64,000 nucleotides of DNA from Phenylobacterium sp. CCH9-H3 (GTDB lineage: Bacteria > Pseudomonadota > Alphaproteobacteria > Caulobacterales > Caulobacteraceae): assembly GCF_001557235.1 (NCBI RefSeq), contig NZ_LSJI01000139.1, positions 5,580-69,579 of the forward strand, in the 5' to 3' direction. Under the pieces are notes generated by a model. That model was not told the DNA's origin. It ran no database searches and saw only the letters and a program-made list of their open reading frames with translations. A program made the translations under genes and the position numbers. Positions 45,810 through 53,315 of this stretch are shown one piece after another. The number at the start of each line of letters is the position of its first letter. The stretch's first letter is position 1.

Positions 45810-47465
45810 ATGGCGGAGATCGCCGCGACGGACGCTGGCCGCAAGCCGACGTCGCTACGCACCGTGGTGGCCGCCTCGGCCGCCGGCACGACCTTCGAGT
45901 GGTACGACTTCTTCGTCTTCGGAAGCCTGACCGGCGTCATCTCCAAGACCTTCTTCACCGGACTGCCCGAGACGGCCGGCCTGGCCGCGGCCCTGGCGCT
46001 GTTCGGGGCCGGGTTTCTGTTCCGGCCCTTGGGGGCGCTGGTGTTCGGCCGCATCGGCGACAAGGCGGGCCGCAAGGGGGCTTTCCTGGCCACGGTGCTG
46101 CTGATGGGCGGCGCCACGGTCGCGATCGGCCTGCTGCCCAGCTACACCCAGGCGGGCATCATCGGGCCGGCGCTGCTGATCCTGATGCGGATCATCCAGG
46201 GCTTCGCCCTGGGCGGTGAGTACGGCGGGGCGGCGATCTATGTGGCCGAGCACGCGCCGGCCAACGGTCGCGGCCGGGCGACGAGCTGGATCCAGACATC
46301 GGCGGCGTTCGGCTTGTTCGGGGCGCTGATCGTGATCCTGCTGACGCGCCTGGCGGTCGGCAACGAGGCGTTCGACGCCTGGGGCTGGCGGGTCCCGTTC
46401 CTCTTTTCCGGCGTGCTGCTGGCGATCTCGATCTGGATGCGCCTGAAGCTGACCGAGAGCCCCGAGTTCGCCAAGCTGAAGGCCGAGGGCAACGAGACCA
46501 AGGCGCCGTTCAAGGAAGCCTTCGGCCACTGGCCGAACCTGAAGCTGGTGCTGATCGCCCTGGTGGGCGTGATGTTCGCGCAAGGCGCCGTCTGGTACAC
46601 GGCCTTCTTCTACGTGCAGACCTTCATGGAGCGGTTCCTGAAGGTCCCGCCCGAGACGATCAACCTGCTGATGCTGTCGGCCACCGCGGCCAGCGCGGTG
46701 CTGTATGTCTTCTTCGGGTGGCTTTCGGACCGGATCGGCCGCAAGGCGGTGATGCTGTTCGGCATGGTGCTGATGACGGCCGCCTACTTCCCCGGCTTCC
46801 AGATGTTGTCGAAGACGCTGAACCCGGCGCTGGCCGAGGCCCAGGCCGCAACGCCCGTGGTGGTGATCGCCGATCCCGCGGACTGCTCGGTGCAGTTCGA
46901 TCCCGTCGGCAAGGCCAGCTTCGTCTCCTCGTGCGACATCGCCAAGTCGACGCTCGCCAACGCGGGGGTGTCGTATCGCAACGAGGCCGGCGCCCCGGGC
47001 CAGCCGGCCCTGGTGCGCATCGGCGCCCAGACCATCCCGTCCACCAGCGCCGAAGGCCGGTCGCCGGCGGTCGCCAAGGCGGTGAAGGCCAGCGTCGAGA
47101 CCCGGCTGAAGACGGCGCTGGCCCAAGCCGGCTATCCGGCCAAGGCCGACCCCGCGCGGATGAACCTGTTCGGCGCCTTCGGGGTGCTGCTGGTGTTCGT
47201 GACGGCCGCCACGGCGCTCTACGGGCCGATCGCCGCCTGCCTGGTGGAGCTGTTCCCGACCCGGGTGCGCTACACGGCCATGTCCCTGCCCTACCACATC
47301 GGCACCGGCTGGGTCGGCGGGTTCGTGCCCTTCACCGCCTTCGCCATCGTGACCACGGTGGGGGACCTTTATTCCGGCCTCTGGTACCCGCTGGCGTTCA
47401 CGGCGATCTCGATCGTGGTCTGCCTGATCTTCCTGCCCGAGACCAAGGGCAAGCCGCTCTCATAG
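45810..47465 (+). CDS. MFS transporter, metabolite:H+ symporter type, with inserted domain
   Basis: A 551-residue inner-membrane transporter of the MHS (KgtP/ProP-like) group. Markers are GTTFEWYDFFVFGSL in TM1, GRIGDKAGRKGAFL in the 2-3 loop, and IQGFALGGEYGGAAIYVAEH. Between TM8-9 and TM10 (about residues 335-445) it carries an insert of about 110 residues with two cysteines (DPADCSVQF and VSSCDIAK). Family members have such an insert only in some lineages. Late helices include LVELFPTRVRYTAMSLPYHI. It could import a dipeptide, proline, or carboxylate. It is 57 bp downstream of the DUF885 gene and is closed by the hairpin at 47488-47551. Confidence 0.93.
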   Translation: MAEIAATDAGRKPTSLRTVVAASAAGTTFEWYDFFVFGSLTGVISKTFFTGLPETAGLAAALALFGAGFLFRPLGALVFGRIGDKAGRKGAFLATVLLMGGATVAIGLLPSYTQAGIIGPALLILMRIIQGFALGGEYGGAAIYVAEHAPANGRGRATSWIQTSAAFGLFGALIVILLTRLAVGNEAFDAWGWRVPFLFSGVLLAISIWMRLKLTESPEFAKLKAEGNETKAPFKEAFGHWPNLKLVLIALVGVMFAQGAVWYTAFFYVQTFMERFLKVPPETINLLMLSATAASAVLYVFFGWLSDRIGRKAVMLFGMVLMTAAYFPGFQMLSKTLNPALAEAQAATPVVVIADPADCSVQFDPVGKASFVSSCDIAKSTLANAGVSYRNEAGAPGQPALVRIGAQTIPSTSAEGRSPAVAKAVKASVETRLKTALAQAGYPAKADPARMNLFGAFGVLLVFVTAATALYGPIAACLVELFPTRVRYTAMSLPYHIGTGWVGGFVPFTAFAIVTTVGDLYSGLWYPLAFTAISIVVCLIFLPETKGKPLS

Positions 47466-47487
47466 CTGGCCGCAGGCCAGTTTGGGG

Positions 47488-47551
47488 AACCGCAGAAAGG
47501 CGCAGAAGGGACTCGAGCTCTTCTTCCGCGTCTTCTGCGCTTTCTGCGGTT
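47488..47551. terminator. Long hairpin between convergent MFS and dipeptidase genes
   Basis: Left arm AACCGCAGAAAGGCGCAGAAG (47488-47508, key bases CCGCAGAAAGGCGCAG) pairs with CTTCTGCGCTTTCTGCGG (47532-47549) through about 20 bp with one bulged base. The loop is 23 nt and contains a short GAGCTC palindrome. It is placed exactly between two convergent genes, so it may end transcription from both sides. It is longer and more repeat-like than a usual terminator and lacks a clear U-run; related GCAGA-rich palindromes are seen between genes in many proteobacteria. Confidence 0.65.
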
Positions 47552-47557
47552 TGAATC

Positions 47558-48880
47558 TTAGGGCTTCGCTGGACCGTCGAGGTCGGCCAGCTTGGCGTAG
47601 GACGGCTGCGTTGTGGCCTGCAGCTTCTTCGCCACCGCCTCAGCCTCGCGCAGGGCGCGCAGGACGTTGCCGCCGGCCAGCTTGCCCAGGTCCTCGTCGG
47701 ACCAGCCGCGGCGGGCCAGTTCGGCCAGCAGGTCGGGGAACTTGTCCACCCCCTCCAGGCCCACCGGCGTGTCGCCGATGCCGTCGAAGTCCGAGCCGAT
47801 GCCCACGCAATCCACGCCACAGACCTTGGCCAGATGCTCCACGTGGTCGGCGACCTGGGCCAGGGTGGCGGGCGGGCCGGGATTGGCCTTGTCCCAGGCG
47901 TCCATGGCTGCCTTGGCCCGCTCCGGCTGGCCGATGTAGAGCCCGCCGAACGGGGGTGAGTTGTACCGGGCCTGCTCCGCCGAGCGGTCGGCGGCCCAGC
48001 GGTTGCGCGCCTCGGACACGTAGGTCGTGGCGAAGTTGACCATGACCACGCCGCGGTTCGCCTTCACCAGCGCCAGCACCTCGTCCGAGACGTTACGGGC
48101 GTGGTCCGCCACGGACTTGGCCCCGGAGTGGGAGAAGATCACCGGCGCCTGGGTGGCGGCCAGGGCGTCCTTCATCGTCTTCTCCGAGACGTGGCTGAGG
48201 TCGACCAGCATGCCCAGCCGGTTCATCTCGGCCACCACCGCCTTGCCGAAGGGAGTCAGGCCGTTATGGGTGGGATTGGCCGTGGCGCTGTCGGCCCAGC
48301 GGTTGTTGATGGCGTGGGTGAGCGTCATGTACCGGGCCCCGGCGGCGTACATCTGGCGCAGCACCGGCAGGCTGTCGTTGATCTGGTGCCCGCCCTCGAT
48401 GCCGATCAGCGAGGCGACCTTGCCGGCCTTGTGGACGCGGACCACGTCGTCGGCGGTGTAGGCCATCTCGAACACGTCGGGATAACGTGTCGCCATACCC
48501 TTCACGATGTCGATCTGTTCCATCGTCATCTGCACGGCGATGGGGCCGTCATACTGCGGGGATATGAATACAGACCAGAACTGGCCGCCGACCCGGCCCT
48601 TCTTCAGGCGCGGGATGTCGGTCATCAGGCCGATGGAGCCCGGACGGGGCCCCTTGAGCTGGGAGGTGTCGGAGCGCAGGTCGATCTTGCCGACGTCGCC
48701 GCCGGCCCGGCCCCGGATCTCGCCCGGCAGGTCGTTGTGGCCGTCGATCAGCGGCGTCCTGGCCAGCACCCTGTCGACCCGCGCGGCGATCTTGGGATCG
48801 ACCGTCTGAGCCCCCGCCGAGCCGGCCCACGCCAGCACCGCCATCGCGGCCCCGCAGGCCGCCGCCCTTTTCAACGCCAT
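47558..48880 (-). CDS. Membrane dipeptidase (peptidase M19 family)
   Basis: A 440-residue secreted zinc dipeptidase. The signal peptide is [20 protein letters not shown]. Zinc and catalytic residues are in [14 protein letters not shown] (H-x-D), [14 protein letters not shown] (bridging Glu) and [13 protein letters not shown], with DLSHVSEKT and FSHSGAKSV after. The ATG at 48880 begins the signal peptide; 48913 is an alternative without one. It hydrolyses dipeptides, including D-amino-acid and beta-lactam-like ones in some relatives. It lies 78 bp downstream of a TonB receptor on the same strand, so uptake and periplasmic hydrolysis of peptides are plausibly linked. Confidence 0.93.
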   Translation of the reverse strand: MALKRAAACGAAMAVLAWAGSAGAQTVDPKIAARVDRVLARTPLIDGHNDLPGEIRGRAGGDVGKIDLRSDTSQLKGPRPGSIGLMTDIPRLKKGRVGGQFWSVFISPQYDGPIAVQMTMEQIDIVKGMATRYPDVFEMAYTADDVVRVHKAGKVASLIGIEGGHQINDSLPVLRQMYAAGARYMTLTHAINNRWADSATANPTHNGLTPFGKAVVAEMNRLGMLVDLSHVSEKTMKDALAATQAPVIFSHSGAKSVADHARNVSDEVLALVKANRGVVMVNFATTYVSEARNRWAADRSAEQARYNSPPFGGLYIGQPERAKAAMDAWDKANPGPPATLAQVADHVEHLAKVCGVDCVGIGSDFDGIGDTPVGLEGVDKFPDLLAELARRGWSDEDLGKLAGGNVLRALREAEAVAKKLQATTQPSYAKLADLDGPAKP

Positions 48881-48958
48881 CGGAATACGCCCCTCGATCC
48901 AGACCACCAGCATGCAGAGGTCGCCGGGCCGGTCAACGCGCGGCCGGCCCGGCGAGCA

Positions 48959-51295
48959 TCAGAACTCCGTCGACAACGTCACCTGCACCGTCCGCCGCGG
49001 CCCCGGGCGGAAGAAGGCCGGCGTGTTCACCGTGGTGCTGATCGTGCCGAGGTAATCCTCGTCCAGCAGGTTGTCGACATTGACCCGGGCCTTGACGTTC
49101 TTGAGGTAGCCCCAGTCCACCCCGTCGCCCAGGTCGAGGTAGGCGGCCAGGATGGTGTAGCCGCCCGTCGCCTCGGTGTTGGTGAAGTTGGTGTAGCGCT
49201 TGGAGATGGTCCGCGCCGACAGGTTGAAGATCGCCCCCTGGACCGGCTCGAAGGTTACGCCGCCCTGGAACAGCCATTTCGGGAAGTCGGGCACCTTGTT
49301 GCCGGCGATCAGGAACGTCGAGAAATTGTCTTTGAATTCCGAGATGTTGTACGAGACGTTGGCGTTGAAATAGACCTTGCCGCCGAACAGCTCGGGCTTC
49401 CACTGGCCGCTGAACTCGGCGCCCTTGGCCTCCACCGCCCCCACGTTCTGGAAGAAGGTTTCGGTGGTGGTGCTGCCGGGCACCGGCGAGGCGAAGGACT
49501 GCAGCCGGTTGTCGAACTTGGTGAAGTAGGCGACCAGCGAGGCGTTGAACGTCGGCCGGTTGGTGCGCACGCCCAGCTCGTAGTTCTTGGCCTTCTCGGC
49601 GTCGGGGCCGGGCGCCAGGGGGCTGGCCGCCGAGAAGATGTCGTCCGCGCCGCGCGGCAGGGCCATGTTCTCGGAGTAGGAGGCGAAGACCTGGTCGCGG
49701 TCGGTGACCGACCACACCGCGCCGACCTGGGGCAGGAAGTAGTCCTTCCAGCTGTCGGTGATGGTGGGGGTGCGCCGGTTGATGAAGTCGGCGGGGTTCC
49801 GGTAGCCGCTGATCTCGTAGTCGATGTCCAGGCCCTTGAAGCCCACGTCGACCTTCAGGCGATCGTCCAACAGGCTGATGGTGTCCTTGACGAAGACCTG
49901 CAGGGTCTTGCGGTTCGAGGTGTAGTTGCGCTGCAGGTGGACCGGCTCGTTGAAGAGCGGCGCGCCGTCGGGGTGACCGTTTTCGACGTTATAGCGCTGC
50001 TGGGTGCGGTGATAGTCGTCGTCCTCGTACCAGGCGCCGGCCTGGATCGTGTTGATCCCCCAACGCCAAGTCAGATTGCCGGTCACGCCCTTGCGCGTGC
50101 CGTCGATGGTGGACAGGCCATACTGGATGCCACGCGGCGCGAAGAGGCCCGGCACGATCAGGCGCTCGGCGTTGTGGTTGGCCAGCGAGGTCGCGTAGGC
50201 CTCGGGCGAGACGCCGTAGCCTTCCTTGTCCTCGTAGTAGCCCGTGACGGAGACGTCGACCGCCTCGCCCAGCGGCGTCTTCAGCGTCAGGGCGTAGAGG
50301 TGGTCCTCGCGGCTGTTGATCGCGAACTTGTAGTACTGGCTGTAGTTGCTGTTCGAGTACGGCACCCCCGCCGCGGTGATCGGCAGGGACGTGGCCGTGG
50401 CCGCCGAGCCCAGCGCCCCGGGGACCGGGATGTAGCCGAGGTAGGCGAAGTCCCGCCCGCTGCGGCCGAAGATGTCCCCTGCCGTGCCGGCGTACTGGGC
50501 CTTGGTGATCGAGGGGCTGTCGTAGTCGAAGTACTTGTTGTGGACGGTCTGGAAGGTCACGGAGCCTTCGCCGAACCGGTAGCGGAGCTGGCCTTCGTAG
50601 TGGTCGCGGTCGATGGTGCCGGGCCCGCGCCACAGCTCGCCGGAGACGGTCGAGAAGCTGCCGAAGGCGGAGAAGCCGTTGTGCTCGCCGGTATCGAGGC
50701 GGACGAAGGCGCGCAGCAGCTCGTCGCTGCCGCGGCTGTAGCTGACGCGACCGCCGAACTCTTCGGCCGGCCCGCGGCTGATGTAGCTGACGATCGGGCC
50801 CAGCGAGGCGTAGCTGGCGAGCGACACGTCGCCCGAGCCGGCCGACGCGGTCACCCGGGCCAGGTTCTCGTTGTCCACGTAGCGATAGATCGGCGAGCCC
50901 CCGAACTGGTCCGAACGCCCCATGGGCACGTCGTCCAGCAGGAAGCCGATCTGCTGGAAGTTGAAGGCCCGGACGGAGACGGAGTTGCCGAACTCGTACA
51001 TGCCGAGGGCGTCGTTGGCCTGGACGTTGAAGCCCGGCAGGCTCTCCAGCATCTTCAGGCCGGTGATGCCCGCCGGCGCCGACAGCAGGGCGTCGCTGGT
51101 GATCGAGACCGTGGCGGTGGCGTGGTCCGTGCCGATGGCGACCGTCGCCTCGGACACCCGCGAACCGGTGACCACCAGCTCCTCGATCTCGGGCGGGCGG
51201 GTCTGAGCCGTCGCCTCCGAGGCGGCCAGCGCCCCGAGCAGCGCGCCCACGCTCACCAGCCGCCGCGCCGCATATGCCTTGAACGTCATATCCAT
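48959..51295 (-). CDS. TonB-dependent receptor preceding the dipeptidase
   Basis: A 778-residue outer-membrane receptor. The signal peptide is RRLVSVGALLGALAASEATA. The TonB-box-like EIEELVVTGSRVSEATV precedes a plug with GNSVSVRAFNFQQIGFLLDD and ENLARVTASAGSGDVSLASY, and the barrel ends VNVDNLLDEDYLGT and RRTVQVTLSTEF. The plug signature (DVPMGRSDQFGG) is of a group without a known siderophore, so a peptide or other nutrient is more likely given the M19 dipeptidase. Start 51295 (or the ATG at 51289). A small inverted repeat lies just upstream. Confidence 0.92.
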   Translation of the reverse strand: MDMTFKAYAARRLVSVGALLGALAASEATAQTRPPEIEELVVTGSRVSEATVAIGTDHATATVSITSDALLSAPAGITGLKMLESLPGFNVQANDALGMYEFGNSVSVRAFNFQQIGFLLDDVPMGRSDQFGGSPIYRYVDNENLARVTASAGSGDVSLASYASLGPIVSYISRGPAEEFGGRVSYSRGSDELLRAFVRLDTGEHNGFSAFGSFSTVSGELWRGPGTIDRDHYEGQLRYRFGEGSVTFQTVHNKYFDYDSPSITKAQYAGTAGDIFGRSGRDFAYLGYIPVPGALGSAATATSLPITAAGVPYSNSNYSQYYKFAINSREDHLYALTLKTPLGEAVDVSVTGYYEDKEGYGVSPEAYATSLANHNAERLIVPGLFAPRGIQYGLSTIDGTRKGVTGNLTWRWGINTIQAGAWYEDDDYHRTQQRYNVENGHPDGAPLFNEPVHLQRNYTSNRKTLQVFVKDTISLLDDRLKVDVGFKGLDIDYEISGYRNPADFINRRTPTITDSWKDYFLPQVGAVWSVTDRDQVFASYSENMALPRGADDIFSAASPLAPGPDAEKAKNYELGVRTNRPTFNASLVAYFTKFDNRLQSFASPVPGSTTTETFFQNVGAVEAKGAEFSGQWKPELFGGKVYFNANVSYNISEFKDNFSTFLIAGNKVPDFPKWLFQGGVTFEPVQGAIFNLSARTISKRYTNFTNTEATGGYTILAAYLDLGDGVDWGYLKNVKARVNVDNLLDEDYLGTISTTVNTPAFFRPGPRRTVQVTLSTEF

Positions 51296-51311
51296 CGCCC
51301 CCTCGCGCTTG

Positions 51312-51327
51312 TTGTCTCAGGGGACAA
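51312..51327. promoter_or_regulatory. Inverted repeat upstream of the TonB receptor
   Basis: TTGTC-tcaggg-GACAA is a perfect 5-bp inverted repeat with a 6-bp spacer, 17 bp upstream of the receptor start. It lies where a repressor would occlude the ribosome site or promoter. The rest of the 153-bp gap up to 51448 shows nothing more. Confidence 0.3.
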
Positions 51328-51448
51328 GGGGTGAGGCCTCGCCATTGCGACAAGGACATGACGGCCGGTCCGCGCCGAAAAAGGCACGGTCGGTCGCTGA
51401 TGAGCAAGAGATGACCGGCGGGCGCCGCGTTCGTTGGCGCCCGCGACT

Positions 51449-52333
51449 TCAGGAGGCGATCGGCAGGATCTCGGTCGTGACGCCGGCGGCTTGCAAGGCG
51501 GCCTGTTCGGTGCGCCAGGACGAGCCGGTGATCAGTCGCGCGACCGTCAGGCCTTCGGCGGCGAACCCGGCCAACTGGTCGTGGGTGCGCCCCTCGAACC
51601 GCTCGGCGTCGCGCCGGGCCAGGCTGAGGACGTCGGGGTGGGCTTCCGGGTCGCAGACCAGCACGTCGGCGGCCGCCAGCGCCCGAACCGCCCGCAGGGT
51701 CAGAAGGTCGGCGGGACCGCGGGCGTCAACGTACTGCACCCGTCCCGCCAGGGTGGGCGTGTCGAACAGGGCGGCGCGGAGGCGCTCGCGCGCGCCGTCC
51801 ATGTCGCCCTCCATGGCCGCCTCGGCGGCGGGGCCGGCCAGGGCCGCGCGCAGGAAGCGCCGGCGGGCGTTGGCGTCGGGGAGCGCCCCGCGCACCTCGT
51901 CCTGCATCGAGCGGAAGAGGGCGGCGATCCGGCCCGTTCCCTCGGGCACGCGCGCCTCGATGTCGTGGCGGAGCATGGTGGCCAGCATGGGCGAGGCGCC
52001 GCCGGTGCCGATGGCGGCCACCACCTCGCCGCGGTCGATGACCGCCGGGGTCGTGAAGTCGCAGAGGGCCGGCCGGTCGACGACGTTCACCGGCACGTTC
52101 GCGGCGCGGGCGGCCTCGGCGGCCGCCTCGGCCCACCGGTCGTCAGCGGCGGCGACGAAAGCCAGGGTCACGCCCGCGTATGAGCGAGGATCGAGGGCGT
52201 CTGCGCCGGTCAGCCGCAGCACCGTCGCGGGCGAGCCTTCGAACAGCCGCGCCTTGGCCTCCGCCCCCTCGCCCTCGCCCGCGATGGCCACCGAGCGGCC
52301 GGCCAGCGGAAAGAAGGCGGGGAAGGCGTCCAT
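51449..52333 (-). CDS. CysG-like precorrin-2 dehydrogenase/ferrochelatase with truncated SUMT domain
   Basis: A 294-residue protein. Residues 1 to about 205 match the N-terminal half of siroheme synthase: FPLAGRSVAIAGEGEGAEAK (Rossmann NAD-binding), LCDFTTPAVIDRGEVVAAIG and TGGASPMLATMLRHDIEARV. That half oxidises precorrin-2 and inserts iron. Residues from about 215 (VQYVDARGPADLLTLRAVRA, DVLVCDPEAHPDVLSLARRD) match only the first 65 or so residues of the uroporphyrinogen methyltransferase domain, which then stops; most of the SAM-binding part is missing. The short tail is foreign to SUMT. The gap to the cytochrome gene is 2 bp, so the two are co-transcribed. Role in siroheme synthesis is likely but incomplete. 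Confidence 0.85.
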   Translation of the reverse strand: MDAFPAFFPLAGRSVAIAGEGEGAEAKARLFEGSPATVLRLTGADALDPRSYAGVTLAFVAAADDRWAEAAAEAARAANVPVNVVDRPALCDFTTPAVIDRGEVVAAIGTGGASPMLATMLRHDIEARVPEGTGRIAALFRSMQDEVRGALPDANARRRFLRAALAGPAAEAAMEGDMDGARERLRAALFDTPTLAGRVQYVDARGPADLLTLRAVRALAAADVLVCDPEAHPDVLSLARRDAERFEGRTHDQLAGFAAEGLTVARLITGSSWRTEQAALQAAGVTTEILPIAS

Positions 52334-52335
52334 GC

Positions 52336-52674
52336 CTACTTCAGGGTCTTGAGGTAGCCGATGATGGCGGCGCGGTTCTCGTTGTTGGCCACCGAGATCA
52401 TCATCTTGGTGCCGGGCGCAAACGCCGTCGGGCTCTTCAGATAGGCGTCGAGGTTGGCGTCGGTCCAGGTCCCGCCCTTGTTCTTCAGGCCGGTCGAATA
52501 GGCGAACGGACCCTCGGCGATCTTGCGCCCCGCGACGCCGGCGAGGCCGGGCCCCATGGGCGAGCCGCCGTGGCACATCTTGCACTGCATGTTGAACAGC
52601 TGCTGGCCGTCGGCGGCCAGGGCCGGCGCGGCGGCGAGCGAAAGGACCAGAGCGGCGGCGGCGACGCGAAGCAT
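52336..52674 (-). CDS. Small periplasmic c-type cytochrome
   Basis: A 112-residue class I cytochrome c. The signal peptide is MLRVAAAALVLSLAAAPALA. The haem motif is CKMCH in FNMQCKMCHGGSPMGPGLAG, with the axial Met in PGTKMMISVANN and the C-terminal helix NRAAIIGYLKTLK. It is divergent from iorA by 129 bp, where the promoters of both must lie. The natural reading is that it carries electrons to or from the neighbouring molybdenum hydroxylase; it is also co-transcribed with the CysG-like gene. Confidence 0.93.
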   Translation of the reverse strand: MLRVAAAALVLSLAAAPALAADGQQLFNMQCKMCHGGSPMGPGLAGVAGRKIAEGPFAYSTGLKNKGGTWTDANLDAYLKSPTAFAPGTKMMISVANNENRAAIIGYLKTLK

Positions 52675-52803
52675 GGAGTCTCCTGAAGTTCGTAGGGCCG
52701 GTACGGATTACCTGTGAGCGTCTTCCCAAGCCAACGCGGGAATTTACGACGCGGTCTGAACAACGTTAGGATCGAAGCCAAATCAGTCGGACGGAGCGGC
52801 CTC

Positions 52804-53304
52804 ATGGCGACTACGGTGGATGTGAACGGACGGCCCCTGAACGTCAACTCGCCGCCGGACACGCCCCTCCTTTGGGTGCTGCGAGATGAACTGGGCCTGA
52901 CTGGAACGAAATACGGTTGTGGCATCGCCCAATGCGGGGCCTGCACCGTCCTGGCGGACGGCCAGCCCATCCGCGCGTGCCAGACGCCGATTTCCGCGAT
53001 CGGCGCCGCGAAAATCACCACGATTGAGGGTTTGGGGGGCAATCACCCGGTCCAGCAGGCCTGGGTGAAGCTGGACGTGCCGCAGTGCGGCTACTGCCAA
53101 TCCGGCCAGATCATGAGCGCCACCGCCCTCCTGGCGTCGAACCCGAGCCCCGACGATGCGGCGATCACAGGGGCGATGGACGGCCACATCTGCCGCTGCG
53201 GGGCCTATCAGCGCATCCGCGCCGCCATCAAGGAGGCCGCAGCCATGCCGGCCGCCACCCCGGCCGACCCTGCCGCCGCGCCCGCGGCGACTCCGGCCGC
53301 CTGA
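52804..53304 (+). CDS. Molybdenum hydroxylase small [2Fe-2S] subunit (IorA-like)
   Basis: A 166-residue iron-sulfur subunit. The first plant-type cluster ligands are C39, C44, C47 and C59 ([15 protein letters not shown]). The second cluster ligands are C95, C98, C130 and C132 ([19 protein letters not shown]). These match the isoquinoline 1-oxidoreductase alpha subunit and relatives. An Ala/Pro tail ends the protein. The frame is open further upstream, but the ATG at 52804 begins the conserved domain. It passes electrons from the molybdenum centre in the large subunit, encoded 11 bp downstream, to an acceptor such as the divergent cytochrome c. Confidence 0.93.
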   Translation: MATTVDVNGRPLNVNSPPDTPLLWVLRDELGLTGTKYGCGIAQCGACTVLADGQPIRACQTPISAIGAAKITTIEGLGGNHPVQQAWVKLDVPQCGYCQSGQIMSATALLASNPSPDDAAITGAMDGHICRCGAYQRIRAAIKEAAAMPAATPADPAAAPAATPAA

Positions 53305-53315
53305 GGGAAAGCGCC

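Noticed and set aside
48101..51334. A plus-strand open frame of about 1,077 codons
   Set aside because: It lies wholly opposite the dipeptidase and TonB receptor. Its Arg/Gly/His/Val-rich composition without any domain is typical of the antisense of GC-rich coding sequence.
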